A DNA stretch of 62,593 nt from Streptomyces composti (GTDB taxonomy: Bacteria > Actinomycetota > Actinomycetes > Streptomycetales > Streptomycetaceae): assembly GCF_012034205.1 (NCBI RefSeq), contig NZ_JAATEM010000039.1, positions 1 through 62,593 on the forward strand. The letters run 5' to 3'. This document shows, in pieces, positions 48,472 to 57,546 of the stretch. A model generated the notes under the pieces. That model had not been told where the DNA came from. It did not search any database and worked only from the letters and a program-made list of their open reading frames with translations. Position 1 is the stretch's first letter. The number at the start of each line of letters is the position of its first letter. Position numbers and translations under genes: made by a program.

Positions 48472-49416
48472 ATGACCACTCACAGCCTCCCGGCCCGGAC
48501 GGACACCCCGGCCCGGACCGACGCCGGCCGGCCCGCCCGTCCCGGCCCCGGCCGCACCCGCGTCCCCGGCCGCCGGCTGCTGCGCCAGCGCGCCGGACGC
48601 CAGCATCACGCCGGGCCGCTCGCCTATGTCCTGCTCGGCATCATGGCGCTGCTGTCGATCTTCCCGCTCTACTGGACCATGGTGGCGGCCTCCACCGACA
48701 ACACCCGGGTCAGCCAGACCCCGCCGCCGTTCCTGCCCGGCCCGAACCTGTTCAGCAACCTCGCCCGCGCCTGGGACGAGGCGGCCATGGGCAAGGCGAT
48801 GATCAACAGCTTCATCGTGGCCGGGGTGATCGCCCTGTCCACGGTCCTGTTCGCCACGCTGGCCGGCTTCGCCTTCGCCAAGCTGCGGTTCAAGGGCCGC
48901 AACGCCCTGCTGATGCTGGTGATCGGCACCATGATGGTGCCGCCGCAGCTCGGTGTGGTGCCGCTGTTCATGATGATGTCGGAGCTCGGCTGGTCGCAGC
49001 AGCTGCCCGCCGTCATCTTCCCCACGCTGGTGAGCGCGGTCGGCGTGTTCTTCATGCGGCAGTACCTCTCCGAGGCGCTGCCCGACGAACTCGTCGAGGC
49101 CGGACGGGTGGACGGGGCGCACTCGCTGCGCATCTTCTGGAGCATCGTGCTGCCGGTCGCCCGGCCGGCGATGGCGGTCCTGTTCATGATCACGTTCGTG
49201 CACGCCTGGAACGACTTCTTCTGGCCGTTCGTGGTGCTCGACATGACCAACCCGACCGTCCCGGTCGCCCTCACCCAGCTCAGCGCGGGCTATGTCCGCG
49301 ACCAGTCACTGATCATGGCGGGCGCGCTGCTCGGCACGCTGCCGCTGCTGGCGATGTTCGTCGTCTTCGGACGCCAGATCGTCAGCGGCATCATGTCCGG
49401 CGCCGTCAAGGGCTGA
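48472..49416 (+). CDS. ABC sugar importer, permease 2
   Basis: A 314-residue permease of the MalG/CebG type, with six helices after a cytoplasmic N-terminal tail of about 45 residues rich in Arg, Pro and Thr. The EAA loop ELVEAGRVDGAHSLRIFW is near residue 205. It follows permease 1 by 12 bases and has a GGAG ribosome site, so the two are co-translated. Confidence 0.9.
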   Translation: MTTHSLPARTDTPARTDAGRPARPGPGRTRVPGRRLLRQRAGRQHHAGPLAYVLLGIMALLSIFPLYWTMVAASTDNTRVSQTPPPFLPGPNLFSNLARAWDEAAMGKAMINSFIVAGVIALSTVLFATLAGFAFAKLRFKGRNALLMLVIGTMMVPPQLGVVPLFMMMSELGWSQQLPAVIFPTLVSAVGVFFMRQYLSEALPDELVEAGRVDGAHSLRIFWSIVLPVARPAMAVLFMITFVHAWNDFFWPFVVLDMTNPTVPVALTQLSAGYVRDQSLIMAGALLGTLPLLAMFVVFGRQIVSGIMSGAVKG

Positions 49417-49542
49417 CCCGCCCCCCATACCGGCCCGGCGCACCTGCCCCGCCGGGCCACCTCCCTCTTGTCCCTGCGTCGCTCGACGCCTTCCCTCCGC
49501 CTGCGCACTCCCGCGCAACGAGTCCCGTTGGAGAGGACCCAC

Positions 49543-50970
49543 GTGGTAAACGCACAGCAGTCCACGGCCGCCGCCCGTACCTTCCCGAAGAACTTCCTCT
49601 GGGGTTCGGCCACCGCCGCCTACCAGATCGAGGGGGCCGCCACCGAGGACGGCCGCACACCGTCCATCTGGGACACCTACGCCCGAACCCCCGGCCGGGT
49701 CCGCAACGGCGACACCGGCGACATCGCCACCGACCACTACCACCGCTGGCGCGAGGACGTGGCCCTGATGTCCGAACTCGGCCTCGGTGCCTACCGGTTC
49801 TCCCTGGCCTGGCCCAGGATCCAGCCCACCGGCCGCGGTCCTGCCGTGCAGCGCGGCCTGGACTTCTACCGGCGCCTCGTCGACGAACTGCTGGACAAGG
49901 GCATCCAGCCGGTCGCCACCCTCTACCACTGGGACCTGCCGCAGGACCTGGAGGACGCCGGCGGCTGGCCCGAGCGCGCGACCGCCGAACGCTTCGCCGA
50001 GTACGCCTCACTCGCCGCGGAAGCGCTCGGCGACCGGGTGAAGACCTGGACCACCCTCAACGAGCCCTGGTGCAGCGCCTTCCTCGGCTACGGCTCCGGG
50101 GTGCACGCCCCCGGCCGCACCGACCCGGTCGCCGCGCTGCGCGCCGCCCACCACCTCAACCTCGGGCACGGTCTCGCGGTCCAGGCGCTGCGCGACCGGC
50201 TGCCCGCCGACGCCCAGTGCTCGGTGACGCTCAACATCCACCACGTCCGCCCGCTCACCGGCAGCGAGGCGGACGCCGAGGCGGTGCGCCGCATCGACGC
50301 CCTGGCCAACCGGGTCTTCACCGGCCCGATGCTGCAGGGTGCCTACCCGGAGGACCTGCTGAAGGACACCGCCTCCCTGACCGACTGGTCCTTCGTCCAG
50401 GACGGCGACCTCGGCCGGATCCACCAGCCGCTCGACTTCCTCGGCGTCAACTACTACACCCCGACCGTCGTCTCGGAGGCCGACGGCACCGGCACCCACA
50501 ACGCGGACGGGCACGGCAACAGCGCCCACAGTCCCTGGCCGGGCGCCGACAACGTCGCCTTCCACCAGCCGCCGGGCGAGCGGACCGCCATGGGCTGGGC
50601 CATCGACGCCAGCGGCCTGTACGACCTGCTGCGCCGGCTGGCGTCCGACTTCCCCGGGCTGCCTCTCGTCATCACCGAGAACGGAGCGGCCTTCGACGAC
50701 TACGCCGACCCGCTGGGCCAGGTCAACGACCCCGCCAGGATCGCCTACGTCCGCGACCACCTGGCCGCCGTCCACCGGGCGATCACCGACGGCGTGGACG
50801 TCCGCGGCTACTTCCTGTGGTCGCTGCTGGACAACTTCGAGTGGGCCCACGGCTACAGCAAGCGCTTCGGCGCCGTCTACGTGGACTACCCGACCGGCAA
50901 GCGCATCCCCAAGGCCAGCGCCCGCTGGTACTCGGAGGTCGCACGGACGGGCGTGCTGCCGGCCGTCTGA
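49543..50970 (+). CDS. GH1 beta-glucosidase (BglC-like)
   Basis: A 475-residue glycoside hydrolase family 1 enzyme without a signal peptide, so intracellular. The acid/base Glu174 is in TLNEP and the nucleophile Glu379 in ITENG. It begins with the family N-terminus FPKNFLWGSATAAYQIEG. It should hydrolyse the imported cellobiose or other beta-glucosides to glucose. GTG start with GAGAGG upstream. It is the last gene of the operon before a hairpin. Confidence 0.95.
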   Translation: MVNAQQSTAAARTFPKNFLWGSATAAYQIEGAATEDGRTPSIWDTYARTPGRVRNGDTGDIATDHYHRWREDVALMSELGLGAYRFSLAWPRIQPTGRGPAVQRGLDFYRRLVDELLDKGIQPVATLYHWDLPQDLEDAGGWPERATAERFAEYASLAAEALGDRVKTWTTLNEPWCSAFLGYGSGVHAPGRTDPVAALRAAHHLNLGHGLAVQALRDRLPADAQCSVTLNIHHVRPLTGSEADAEAVRRIDALANRVFTGPMLQGAYPEDLLKDTASLTDWSFVQDGDLGRIHQPLDFLGVNYYTPTVVSEADGTGTHNADGHGNSAHSPWPGADNVAFHQPPGERTAMGWAIDASGLYDLLRRLASDFPGLPLVITENGAAFDDYADPLGQVNDPARIAYVRDHLAAVHRAITDGVDVRGYFLWSLLDNFEWAHGYSKRFGAVYVDYPTGKRIPKASARWYSEVARTGVLPAV

Positions 50971-51003
50971 CCGGGACGGGACGCCGTCGTCATGCAGTGA
51001 CAC

Positions 51004-51034
51004 CGGCGCGGCGGGCCGTCGGGCCGCCGCGCCG
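51004..51034. terminator. Hairpin after the beta-glucosidase gene
   Basis: The 11-bp arms CGGCGCGGCGG (51004-51014) and CCGCCGCGCCG (51024-51034) are perfect complements around a 9-nt loop. It lies between the beta-glucosidase stop and the end of the convergent small gene. Confidence 0.75.
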
Positions 51035-51091
51035 GGACCCGCCCGCCGGCGAGGCTCCGCTCCAGATGCAGGACCGTCGGATGAGCCCTCG

Positions 51092-51328
51092 CTAGACGTC
51101 CGGGATGTCGGCCTTCGCCTTGACGAGCGTTTCCCGGGAGACCACGACAATGCGTTCGTAGTCGGCGCGAGCCGCGTCCGAGGGCAGTTCAGCCTCGAGC
51201 GTGTCGGTCATGTCCGTGCCGATGACCGCGAAATCCCCGTTCGCCAGCTCGAAAACGTCGGGACACGTCCCACCATTGACACTTCCACGGAAACGGGGGG
51301 CGACGCCGAGACGGCGGATGATCTTCAT
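51092..51328 (-). CDS. 78-residue protein of a Streptomyces small-protein family
   Basis: A 78-residue protein beginning MKIIRRLGVAPRFRG, with a core CPDVFELANGDFAVIGTDM and a C-terminal SRETLVKAKADIPDV. I recall this as a widespread, often paralogous Streptomyces small-protein family without known function, frequently near regulatory genes. The ATG has AAAGGA six bases upstream. A frame open farther upstream lacks conserved sequence. Confidence 0.8.
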   Translation of the reverse strand: MKIIRRLGVAPRFRGSVNGGTCPDVFELANGDFAVIGTDMTDTLEAELPSDAARADYERIVVVSRETLVKAKADIPDV

Positions 51329-51757
51329 GGGGGTCCTTTTGCTTGGAGCGTGAGCTGAGGCGCAATCTAGCCAGCGGAGGCACCGCGAACCCATGTGCCG
51401 CTGGATGCACGCCGAGGGGTTCACACGTGCAGACGCATGGCAGTAGCTCGCCCTCTGCACGAGCAGGGGCATGGCGACACAGATTAGCGGGTAGAAGACC
51501 GTGTTCTGACCCGAAGGGCCTGACCTCGACCGGCAGCCTGGTACGCGGGCTCAGGAGCCAAGTGATCGCGCAGGATCCGGAGTTCGCGACGGATGGTGCG
51601 TCAGCCGGCGTGCGGCTCGACGGGACGGCGCTCATGCGGGCTGGGGTCCGGCGCAGCACCCCGTCACGCCGTCTCGCCCGCCACTGCGCCCCGCGCGCGC
51701 AGCCACCGCGCGCCCCGGACGCGGCACGGGTGGGGTATCTGAGCACTCCTGAAGAAG
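51329..51757. other. Intergenic region, divergent
   Basis: About 430 bases without a supported gene, between the small leftward gene and the iron-regulated gene. The only recognised element is the iron box at its right end, described separately. Confidence 0.4.
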
Positions 51758-51776
51758 TCAGGTTAGGCTCACCTCT
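51758..51776 (+). promoter_or_regulatory. Iron box (DmdR/IdeR-type operator) overlapping a leaderless -10
   Basis: TCAGGTTAGGCTCACCTCT closely matches the actinobacterial iron-box consensus TTAGGTTAGGCTCACCTAA. It contains the TAGGCT -10 box (51764-51769), which lies 7 bases before the GTG start at 51777. An Fe-bound DmdR1/IdeR-type repressor would therefore occupy the core promoter directly. Confidence 0.85.
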
Positions 51777-52715
51777 GTGAGTAGGTGCTCAACCGTCTCC
51801 CGTGAGCTCGACGAGCCCGTCGCGGGTACCGCGGCGACCGCGAGGACCTGGCTGCTGCTGGAGCAGCCCGGGCCCTGGGGTGCCAAGGCGCTGACGTCGA
51901 GCCACCTCGACCCGGCTCTGGGGCGGGCCCTGGAGGCGGCCGCACAGGGCACCGGGGTGCGCGTCGCGCTGATCCGCCGCCCCGGACGGCACGCGGACTT
52001 CCACACTCCGGCCGCCCGCCGGGTGTATGCGGCCCACATCGTCCCGGGGAACGTATGGCTGCACGCCGCCACCACCACGGACCCCCGTCAGCTCCTCGGC
52101 CTCGACTTCGCCGCGCTCGGCCGGGGCGAGCACGCCGGGTTCGGCTCGGCACTCGGCGGCCGGCCGCACGAGGGCGATCCGCTGGCCCTCGTCTGCACCA
52201 ACGGCAAACGCGACCGCTGCTGCGCCCTGCTCGGGCGTCCGCTGGCGGCCGAACTCTCCGCCTCCGGCGTCGACGGGGTCTGGGAGGTGACCCATCTCGG
52301 CGGGCACCGCTTCTCACCGACGGTGCTGGTGCTGCCGTACGGCTATGCCTACGGCAGGGCCGAGGCCCACGGCGTCAAGGAGGTCCTGCACGCGGCACGG
52401 CAGGGCAGGGTCGTGGTGGACGGCTGCCGCGGCAGCTCCGCCTGGGAGCGTCCCGGCCAGGCTGCGGAGCTGGCGGTGCGCGAGGCGGCGGGCGAGTACG
52501 CGGCCGAGGCGCTGCGCGTGGTGCGAACGGACGGCGCGGCCCCGCGCTGGCAGGTGACCGTCGCCCACGCCGACGGTCGCCGGTGGCTGGTCGAGGTGGC
52601 CCAGGGGGCATCCCTGCCGCCGCGCCAGGAGAGCTGCGGTTCCGTGCTGGGCTCGCCCGCGCGCATGGACGTGGTCGCGCTGCACGAGCTGACGATGACG
52701 GCGCTGGCGAGCTGA
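51777..52715 (+). CDS. Sucrase/ferredoxin-like (thioredoxin-like Fe-S) protein
   Basis: A 312-residue Suc_Fer-like protein with a thioredoxin-like [2Fe-2S] fold. The characteristic cysteines are Cys140, Cys148 and Cys149 in CTNGKRDRCC, with HLGGHR (173-178) further on; an N-terminal Cys4 may be an additional ligand. The family is called sucrase/ferredoxin-like and its reaction is unclear; a role in ferric-siderophore or iron handling is a reasonable inference from the iron box. GTG start, leaderless by position. It stands alone. Confidence 0.9.
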   Translation: MSRCSTVSRELDEPVAGTAATARTWLLLEQPGPWGAKALTSSHLDPALGRALEAAAQGTGVRVALIRRPGRHADFHTPAARRVYAAHIVPGNVWLHAATTTDPRQLLGLDFAALGRGEHAGFGSALGGRPHEGDPLALVCTNGKRDRCCALLGRPLAAELSASGVDGVWEVTHLGGHRFSPTVLVLPYGYAYGRAEAHGVKEVLHAARQGRVVVDGCRGSSAWERPGQAAELAVREAAGEYAAEALRVVRTDGAAPRWQVTVAHADGRRWLVEVAQGASLPPRQESCGSVLGSPARMDVVALHELTMTALAS

Positions 52716-52852
52716 GCAGGGGGCTCAGGCCGGGGACGCTCGCGGTCGGCGTGCGAGTGCCGGGCATGCGGCGTCGGGCATGCAGGCGTCGGACATGCGG
52801 ACGCCGGGCGAGATCCGCGCCACACCGCTGCGGCGGTCCGCGGCCGCGCACG

Positions 52853-52858
52853 TACGGT
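52853..52858 (+). promoter_or_regulatory. Candidate leaderless -10 box (TACGGT)
   Basis: TACGGT is followed by seven bases and the ATG of the histidine kinase gene. No Shine-Dalgarno sequence intervenes. It would drive the kinase and regulator genes together. Confidence 0.55.
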
Positions 52859-52865
52859 CTTGGGT

Positions 52866-54539
52866 ATGAGCGCCACCGCCCCCGCCCGCCGGCTGCGTCT
52901 GGGACTGCCCCGGCGGGTGTTCTCCCAGGTGCTGCTGATGCAGCTGGCGATCGCCGCGGGAGTCGCGGTGCTGGCGACCGGGCTGTTCCTCGCGCCGCTC
53001 GGCGACCAGCTGGACGACCAGGCCATGCGCCGCGCGCTGGCGATCGCGCAGACCACGGCCGAGCAGGACCGGATCGCCGAGGACCTGCGCAGCACTCCCC
53101 CGTCGCCGGACGGTCCTGTGCAGCGGGAGGCGGAACGGGTCCGCAGGACCACCGGGGCCGAGTACGTGGTGGTCCTGGACACGCGCGGGGTGCGCTGGTC
53201 GCACACCGACCCGCGCAGGATCGGCGGGCATGTCTCGACCGACCCGGGCAGGGCCCTGGCCGGTCACGAGGTCATGGAGATCGACGAGGGCACCCTGGGG
53301 CGCTCCGCACGGGGCAAGGTGCCGCTGCGCGACGACAGCGGCGAGATCGTCGGGGCGGTCTCGGTCGGCATCGCCTACGACAGTGTGCGGGCCCGGCTCA
53401 TCCAGGCGATCCCGGAGCTGCTCGCCTATGCGGGCGGCGCGCTGGCCGTCGGCGCGCTCGCCGCGTGGCTGATCTCCCGGCGGGTGCAGCGGCAGACCCG
53501 TGATCTGGCCTTCTCCGACATCGCGGCCCTGCTGGCCGAGCGGGAGGCCATGCTGCACGGCATCCGGGAGGGCGTGGTCGCGCTGGACCGCGCCGGGCGC
53601 ATCCGCCTGCTGAACGACGAGGCGCAGCGGCTGCTGGACATCGGCGGCGAGGCCGTGGGCCGCACCCCGGACGAGGCGCTCGGCGCGGGCCGCACCGCCG
53701 ATGTGCTGGCGGGCCGGGTGACGGGCACCGATCTGCTGACGGTGCGCGGGCAGCGCGTGCTGGTGGCGAACCGGATGCCGACCGGCGACGGCGGCGCCGT
53801 GGCCACCCTGCGCGACCGAACCGAGCTGGACCAGCTGGGCCGGGAGCTGGACTCGACCCGCGGTCTGATCGACGCGCTGCGCGCCCAGGACCACGAGCAC
53901 GCCAACCACATGCATACCCTGCTGGGGCTGCTCGAGCTGGAGATGTACGAGGAGGCCGTGGAGTTCATCGGCGAGGTGGTCGGGGATCACCGGGTCACCG
54001 CCGAGCAGGTCACCGAGCGGATCCGTGACCCGCTGCTCGCCGCGCTCCTCGTGGGCAAGGCGACGGTCGCCGCCGAGCGCGGGGTGGCCCTGAAGGTCTC
54101 CGACGGCACCCGGCTGCCGGACCGGCTGATCGACCCCAGGGGGCTGGTGACGGTCGCGGGCAACCTGGTGGACAACGCCCTGGACGCCGCCGCGGGCACT
54201 GCGAAGGCGCGGGTGGAGATCGAGCTGCGCACCGAGGGGCGGACGGTGGTCCTCGTGGTGCGCGACACCGGTCCCGGGATCGCGCCCGAGCAGCGCGAGC
54301 TCGTGTTCACCGAGGGCTGGTCCACCAAGCGGGCGCCGGAGCACCGCGAGCGCGGTATCGGCCTTTCCCTGGTGCGCAGGTTCGCCGAACGGCAGGGGGG
54401 CAGCGCGACCGTGGGCGAGGCACCCGGCGGCGGCGCGGAGTTCACCGTGGTCCTGCCGGAGGCGCTGACGGACACCGGGCAGCGGCCCGCCCTCTCCGGC
54501 ACGACGGGCCGGGGGGCCGGCGAGGAGGAGTCGCGATGA
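52866..54539 (+). CDS. CitA/DcuS-family sensor histidine kinase
   Basis: A 557-residue membrane kinase. Two transmembrane helices (about 20-42 and 187-205) flank an extracytoplasmic PAS-like CitA/DcuS sensor domain, VVVLDTRGVRWSHTDP near 101-116 and GRSARGKVPLRDDSGEIVGA near 145-164 (shown as short pieces). A cytoplasmic PAS domain (about 225-315) precedes the SpoB-type H-box RAQDHEHANHMHTLLGL with His343, then HATPase. The ligand is probably an organic acid. Its stop overlaps the regulator start (ATGA). Confidence 0.9.
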   Translation: MSATAPARRLRLGLPRRVFSQVLLMQLAIAAGVAVLATGLFLAPLGDQLDDQAMRRALAIAQTTAEQDRIAEDLRSTPPSPDGPVQREAERVRRTTGAEYVVVLDTRGVRWSHTDPRRIGGHVSTDPGRALAGHEVMEIDEGTLGRSARGKVPLRDDSGEIVGAVSVGIAYDSVRARLIQAIPELLAYAGGALAVGALAAWLISRRVQRQTRDLAFSDIAALLAEREAMLHGIREGVVALDRAGRIRLLNDEAQRLLDIGGEAVGRTPDEALGAGRTADVLAGRVTGTDLLTVRGQRVLVANRMPTGDGGAVATLRDRTELDQLGRELDSTRGLIDALRAQDHEHANHMHTLLGLLELEMYEEAVEFIGEVVGDHRVTAEQVTERIRDPLLAALLVGKATVAAERGVALKVSDGTRLPDRLIDPRGLVTVAGNLVDNALDAAAGTAKARVEIELRTEGRTVVLVVRDTGPGIAPEQRELVFTEGWSTKRAPEHRERGIGLSLVRRFAERQGGSATVGEAPGGGAEFTVVLPEALTDTGQRPALSGTTGRGAGEEESR

Positions 54540-55231
54540 TCGAGGTCCTGGTGGTGGACGACGACGTCCGGGTGGCGCGGGTGAACGCCGCCTATGTCGA
54601 GAAGGTCCCGGGCTTCCATGTCACCGGGCTCGCCCACTCCGCCGCCGAGGCGCTCGCCGGACTGGAGCGGCGCCCCGCCCCGGACCTGGTGCTGATGGAC
54701 CACTACCTGCCGGACGACACGGGGCTCGCGGTCGTGCGGGAGATACGCCGGCGCGGCCACCAGACCGACGTGATCATGGTGACGGCGGCGCGGGACGTGT
54801 CCACGGTGCAGGCGGCGATGCGCCACGGTGCGCTGCAGTACCTGGTCAAACCGTTCGCCTTCGCGGGGCTGCGCGCCAAGCTGGAGGCCTACGCGGAGCT
54901 GCGGCGGACGCTGGACGGCGGCGGTGAGGCGGAGCAGGCGGAGGTGGACCGCATCTTCGGCGCCCTGTCGGCCTCCGCGGAGCCCCAGCTGCCCAAGGGG
55001 CACTCGCCCACCACGGCCGGCCTGGTGCGGCGGTCGCTGATGAACGCCGAGGGCCCGCTGTCCGCCCAGGAGATCGCCGAGCGCACGGGGGTGAGCCGGC
55101 AGACCGCGCAACGCTATCTGAAGCTGCTGGAGCGCACCGGCCGGGCCGTGCTGACGCTGAAGTACGGCGACGCGGGCCGCCCGGAACACCGCTATGTGTG
55201 GGCGACCCGCGCCTCGGGGCACGGCCCGTAG
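54536..55231 (+). CDS. CitB/DcuR-family response regulator
   Basis: A 231-residue regulator. The receiver has the acidic triad DDD (8-10), phospho-acceptor Asp55 (LVLMDHYLP) and KPF. The C-terminal helix-turn-helix (about 170-205, QEIAERTGVSRQTAQRYLKLL) is the CitB/DcuR type. It is coupled to the kinase by ATGA. The target could be the symporter gene pair just downstream on the opposite strand, because such systems often control organic-acid uptake. Confidence 0.9.
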   Translation: MIEVLVVDDDVRVARVNAAYVEKVPGFHVTGLAHSAAEALAGLERRPAPDLVLMDHYLPDDTGLAVVREIRRRGHQTDVIMVTAARDVSTVQAAMRHGALQYLVKPFAFAGLRAKLEAYAELRRTLDGGGEAEQAEVDRIFGALSASAEPQLPKGHSPTTAGLVRRSLMNAEGPLSAQEIAERTGVSRQTAQRYLKLLERTGRAVLTLKYGDAGRPEHRYVWATRASGHGP

Positions 55232-55392
55232 GGGCGGGGGAAGGAACCGTGCCCTCCCTACATACGCACGGGGGCGCCGGACGTCTCCATGACGTGCCGG
55301 TCCTCACACCCGGCCGGATGCTGCGGTCGGCTGCCGTTGCTCACGCCGCGACCGGCCCCTGAGCCTCACCTCCCTGGTCGCTTCCCCGGCGC

Positions 55393-56985
55393 TCACACCG
55401 CCCCGGCCCCGGTGAGGGAGCGCACCTCGGTCTCCGCGTGGCGTGCCGCGTCCGGTTCCTCGTCGGAGGTGACGGTGCCGAGCCAGCCGGCGAGGAAGCC
55501 GAGCGGGATGGAGACCAGGCCCGGGTTCTGGAGCGGGAACAGCTGGAAGTCGGCGCCGGGGAAGAGCGATTCAGGGCTGCCGGAGACCACCGGGGAGAGC
55601 AGGACCAGCAGCACCGAGGGGACGAGGCCGCCGTAGACGGCCCAGACGGCTCCCCGGGTCGTGAAGCGCCGCCAGAACAGGGAGTACAGCAGCACGGGCA
55701 GGTTGGCGGAGGCGGCGACCGCGAAGGCGAGGCCGACCAGGAAGGCGACGTTGAGTTCGCGGGCCAGCAGGCCGAGGGCGATGGCGACCGCACCGATGCC
55801 CACGGCGGCGGCCCTGGCCACCGCGACCTCGCTGCGCTGTTTTCCGCCGGGGCGGCGCAGCGTGGCGTACAGGTCGTGGGCGACGGAGGCCGAGGAGGCG
55901 AGGGTGATGCCGGCGACCACGGCGAGGATGGTGGCGAAGGCGACCGCCGCGACGACCGCGAAGAGGACCGTGCCGCCGGTGGAACCGGCGCCGCCGCCCA
56001 GGTCGAGGGCGAGCAGCGGCACCGCCGTGTTGCCGGAGGCGTGCGAGGTGCGGACGGTGTCGCTGCCGACGATGGCGGCGGCGCCGAAACCGAGCACGAT
56101 GGTCATCAGGTAGAAGCCGCCGATGAGCCCGATCGCCCAGATCACCGACCGGCGGGCGGCGCGCGCGGTGGGCACGGTGTAGAAGCGGGACAGGATGTGC
56201 GGCAGTCCGGCCGTGCCCAGCACCAGGGCGAGACCGAGGCTGATGAAGTCGAAGCGGGCGGTCCAGTCGCCGCCGTAGGACAGGCCAGGGGCGAGGAAGG
56301 CCTCGCCGTGGCCGCTGCGTTCGGCGGCGGTGGTGAGCAGGCGGTTGATGTCGCCGTGGAAGCGCAGCAGTACGCCCACGGTGAGCGCGACGGTGCCACC
56401 GAGCAGCAGGACCGCCTTGACGATCTGGATCCATGTGGTGGCCCGCATGCCGCCCAGCGACACATAGATCACCATGAGCGCTCCGACGCCGATGACGGTC
56501 CAGGCGCGGGCCGCCTCGCTCGTACCGCCGAGCAGCAGCGCGACCAGGCTGCCGGCGCCGACCATCTGCGCCACCAGGTAGAGCACGGACACGGTGACCG
56601 ATGAGGTGCCCGCGGCGATCCGCACCGGCCGCTCCCGCATGCGGGAGGCGACGACGTCGGCGAGGGTGAACCGGCCGCAGTTGCGCACCAGTTCGGCGAC
56701 GAGGAAGAGCACGACCAGCCAGGCCACCAGGAAGCCCACGGAGTAGAGCATCCCGTCGTAGCCGACCAGGGCGATGAGTCCGGAGATGCCGAGAAAGGAG
56801 GCGGCGGACATGTAGTCGCCCGAGATGGCAAAACCATTCTCCATCGGGGTGAAGAGCCGCCCGCCCGCGTAGAACTCCTCCGCCGAACCCTGCCGGTGCC
56901 GGCTCACCCACGTGGTGATGGCGAGGGTGATCACGACGAACGCGCTGAACAGCAGCAGGGCCAGGGGCTGGTGATCACCCGTCAT
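55393..56985 (-). CDS. Sodium/solute symporter (cation-acetate ActP-like)
   Basis: A 530-residue SSS-family symporter with about thirteen hydrophobic helices. The conserved FAISGDYMSAASFLGISG near residue 53 and AAVAFATILAVVAGITLASSASVAHD near 350 (shown in part) are ActP signatures. It is predicted to import acetate or another short carboxylate with Na+ or H+. Its ATG overlaps the stop of the DUF485 gene (ATGA), the usual yjcH-actP arrangement. The Cit-type two-component genes lie convergently next to it. Confidence 0.9.
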   Translation of the reverse strand: MTGDHQPLALLLFSAFVVITLAITTWVSRHRQGSAEEFYAGGRLFTPMENGFAISGDYMSAASFLGISGLIALVGYDGMLYSVGFLVAWLVVLFLVAELVRNCGRFTLADVVASRMRERPVRIAAGTSSVTVSVLYLVAQMVGAGSLVALLLGGTSEAARAWTVIGVGALMVIYVSLGGMRATTWIQIVKAVLLLGGTVALTVGVLLRFHGDINRLLTTAAERSGHGEAFLAPGLSYGGDWTARFDFISLGLALVLGTAGLPHILSRFYTVPTARAARRSVIWAIGLIGGFYLMTIVLGFGAAAIVGSDTVRTSHASGNTAVPLLALDLGGGAGSTGGTVLFAVVAAVAFATILAVVAGITLASSASVAHDLYATLRRPGGKQRSEVAVARAAAVGIGAVAIALGLLARELNVAFLVGLAFAVAASANLPVLLYSLFWRRFTTRGAVWAVYGGLVPSVLLVLLSPVVSGSPESLFPGADFQLFPLQNPGLVSIPLGFLAGWLGTVTSDEEPDAARHAETEVRSLTGAGAV

Positions 56986-57464
56986 GCGGCACCGCCTCTG
57001 GAGCGCGACAGCTCCTGGGTGTCCCAGCGCAGCTCCAGCGCGGCCCGGTCCCGGCGGAGCCGGGCGTGGCGTGCGTAGGCCCAGGTCAGGAGGAAGGTGG
57101 TGAGGAACTGTCCGAGTCCGGCCAGCATGGCCACGTTGACCGCTCCGGTGACCTGGCGGGCCATCAGCTCCGGCGCGGTGGTGGCGGTCACGACATAGGC
57201 CACGTACCAGACGAGGAAGGCGATGACGCCGGGGACGACGAACCTGCGGTAGCGGCTGCGGACCTCCTGGAAGGCCTCGCTGCGCTGGACCTGGAGATAC
57301 ACGTCGGCGGGGCCGGCGGCGGCTGCGCCCGCCTCCCGCGCCGCGGGCACCGGCGCGGGCTGTTCGGCGGACTCGCCCCAGCCCGCGGCGAGTGCGTCGT
57401 ACCACGGGTCCTCGTACTCGGCGTCCCGTGACTGAACGCCGGGTCGTCCATTGCTTGACTGCAT
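56982..57464 (-). CDS. DUF485 membrane protein (YjcH-like)
   Basis: A 160-residue DUF485 protein. The N-terminal 60 residues are soluble and Ala/Pro-rich, followed by two membrane helices (about 77-97 and 107-132) in the DUF485 domain, with conserved RSRYRRFVVP before the first. DUF485 partners of SSS symporters are typical. The ATG at 57464 is preferred over an in-frame TTG at 57470; no strong ribosome site is visible. First gene of the pair. Confidence 0.85.
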   Translation of the reverse strand: MQSSNGRPGVQSRDAEYEDPWYDALAAGWGESAEQPAPVPAAREAGAAAAGPADVYLQVQRSEAFQEVRSRYRRFVVPGVIAFLVWYVAYVVTATTAPELMARQVTGAVNVAMLAGLGQFLTTFLLTWAYARHARLRRDRAALELRWDTQELSRSRGGAA

Positions 57465-57546
57465 GCCCAAGGATGGACAGAACGGGAAGATCCCCGACTC
57501 TTCTTCCCCGGCGCCTTCACTCCATCAGGTGAAGCCTCGCGCTGGT

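Noticed and set aside
48018..51095. A 1025-residue frame over the permease and beta-glucosidase genes
   Set aside because: Extremely Arg/Pro/Gly-rich, overlapping three well-supported genes in another frame. A shadow frame.
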